15,929 nt of DNA from Firmicutes bacterium CAG:631 (GTDB taxonomy: Bacteria; Bacillota_I; Bacilli_A; RFN20; CAG-631). The stretch's first letter is position 1, and each line of letters begins with the position of its first letter. Shown one piece after another: positions 15,408 to 15,929 of the stretch. Both the position numbers and the translations under genes were made by a program. Location of the stretch: positions 21,855 to 37,783 of the forward strand of contig HF997997.1 in the NCBI GenBank assembly GCA_000433015.1, read 5' to 3'. The notes beneath the pieces are model-generated. The model worked only from the letters and a program-made list of their open reading frames with translations. It was not told the DNA's origin and did not search any database.

Positions 15408-15448
15408 CTTGCCTTAGTAGCCCCGGTACAGTTACTAAGATATGTAAG
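15408..15448 (+). promoter_or_regulatory. L13-type ribosomal protein leader hairpin upstream of rplM
   Basis: The leader folds into one long hairpin. CTTAGTA (15413-15419) pairs with TACTAAG (15433-15439), closing a loop of about 13 bases that holds CCCCGG. Below it CTTGC (15408-15412) pairs with GTAAG (15444-15448, one G-U) across a one-sided ATAT bulge. The ribosome site GGGAGG (15448-15453) starts at the foot of the stem. Low-GC Gram-positives are known to carry an L13 leader RNA at this place, thought to let L13 repress its own operon. Position and shape fit, but a covariance-model search would be needed to confirm it. Confidence 0.65.
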
Positions 15449-15463
15449 GGAGGAAACGTTATT

Positions 15464-15904
15464 ATGCAACGTCAAACAACAATGGCTAAGCCACAAGATG
15501 TGACTCGTAAATGGTATGTCGTAGATGCAACGAATATTCCATTAGGTCGCTTAGCATCTAATGTCGCACAAGTTTTAACTGGTAAAAACAAACCAACATA
15601 TACACCAAATATTGATACTGGTGATTATGTTATCATTTTAAACTGTGGAAAAGTTTCTTTAACAGGAAACAAATTAAAAACAAAGAATTACTATAACCAT
15701 TCTCAATATTTAGGAGGACTTAGAACTCGTAGTGCAAAGACAATGGTCCAACAATATCCTGTTGAAATGGTTGAAAGAGCCGTTTGGGGTATGTTACCTA
15801 AAGGATCTTTAGGCCGTAAAATGTACAAAAAATTATTTGTTTACACTGGCAATGAACATCCTCATCAAGCTCAAAAACCAGAAGTTTTAGAAATTAAGTT
15901 ATAG
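15464..15904 (+). CDS. rplM: 50S ribosomal protein L13
   Basis: L13 is an early-assembling protein of the large ribosomal subunit that binds 23S rRNA. The sequence follows the family throughout: [39 protein letters not shown], the [14 protein letters not shown] segment, [20 protein letters not shown], and [14 protein letters not shown] at the end. Length is 146 residues, against 145 in Bacillus. ATG 15464 lies 10 bases after GGGAGG. A second ATG seven codons in is too far from that site, and Bacillus L13 has a similar short N-terminal lead. It heads its own unit with rpsI, behind a dedicated promoter and leader. Confidence 0.98.
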   Translation: MQRQTTMAKPQDVTRKWYVVDATNIPLGRLASNVAQVLTGKNKPTYTPNIDTGDYVIILNCGKVSLTGNKLKTKNYYNHSQYLGGLRTRSAKTMVQQYPVEMVERAVWGMLPKGSLGRKMYKKLFVYTGNEHPHQAQKPEVLEIKL

Positions 15905-15918
15905 GAGGGAAATAAGAC

Positions 15919-15929
15919 ATGGCAGCGAA
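15919..15929 (+). CDS. rpsI: 30S ribosomal protein S9, first codons only (cut by window end)
   Basis: An ATG at 15919 stands 9 bases after TAGGAGGG (15902-15909), which overlaps the rplM stop, and is followed by GCA GCG before the window ends. Only three codons are visible, so identity rests on the near-universal rplM-rpsI pairing and on the strong ribosome site. Confidence 0.6.

Noticed and set aside
1..15929. Mycoplasma-type genetic code (TGA as Trp)
   Set aside because: uppS and dxr end at TGA exactly at the expected protein ends, and tryptophans are TGG, so TGA is a stop.

Overview
The window looks like chromosomal DNA from a low-GC, AT-rich Gram-positive bacterium of the Bacillota. The gene order rpsB-tsf-pyrH-frr-uppS-cdsA-dxr-rseP-polC is the classic Firmicutes order, and PolC itself marks low-GC Gram-positives. 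TGA is a real stop (it ends uppS and dxr) and Trp is TGG, so the code is the standard bacterial one and not that of Mycoplasma. The extended S2, the reduced GlmU and the absence of proS between rseP and polC suggest a divergent Bacilli branch (Erysipelotrichales, RF39 or Acholeplasma-like). That placement is inference.

Layout: every gene is on the + strand and densely packed. Positions 1-1529 hold the 3' part of an LtaS-like phosphoglycerol transferase, closed by an intrinsic terminator. Positions 1587-3612 form an rpsB-tsf transcription unit, with a near-consensus promoter, a structured leader and a strong terminator. Positions 3632-4906 carry pyrH-frr without an obvious promoter of their own. 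A short intergenic region (4907-4991) holds three overlapping hairpins, the last being a terminator. A long, tightly coupled run follows at 4992-15327: uppS-cdsA-dxr-rseP-polC-glmU-prs. Positions 15363-15929 hold a promoter, an L13-type leader, rplM and the first codons of rpsI. No stretch longer than 180 bases lacks a gene. There are no tRNA or rRNA genes, insertion sequences, CRISPR arrays or prophage signs.

The genes serve translation (S2, EF-Ts, ribosome recycling factor, L13, S9), nucleotide supply (UMP kinase, PRPP synthetase), the envelope (undecaprenyl-PP synthase, CdsA, the isoprenoid enzyme Dxr, GlmU, LtaS-like), membrane proteolysis (RseP) and replication (PolC). This is a core housekeeping region. 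I did not find an obvious new defence or mobile system.

The points most worth a second look are: a GlmU that ends about 130 residues early and lacks the acetyltransferase active site; an S2 with extra charged segments at both ends; the three mutually exclusive hairpins before uppS; a terminator separating tsf from pyrH; a perfect AT palindrome inside the rpsB promoter; and degenerate motifs in the LtaS-like protein and in the PDZ region of RseP.
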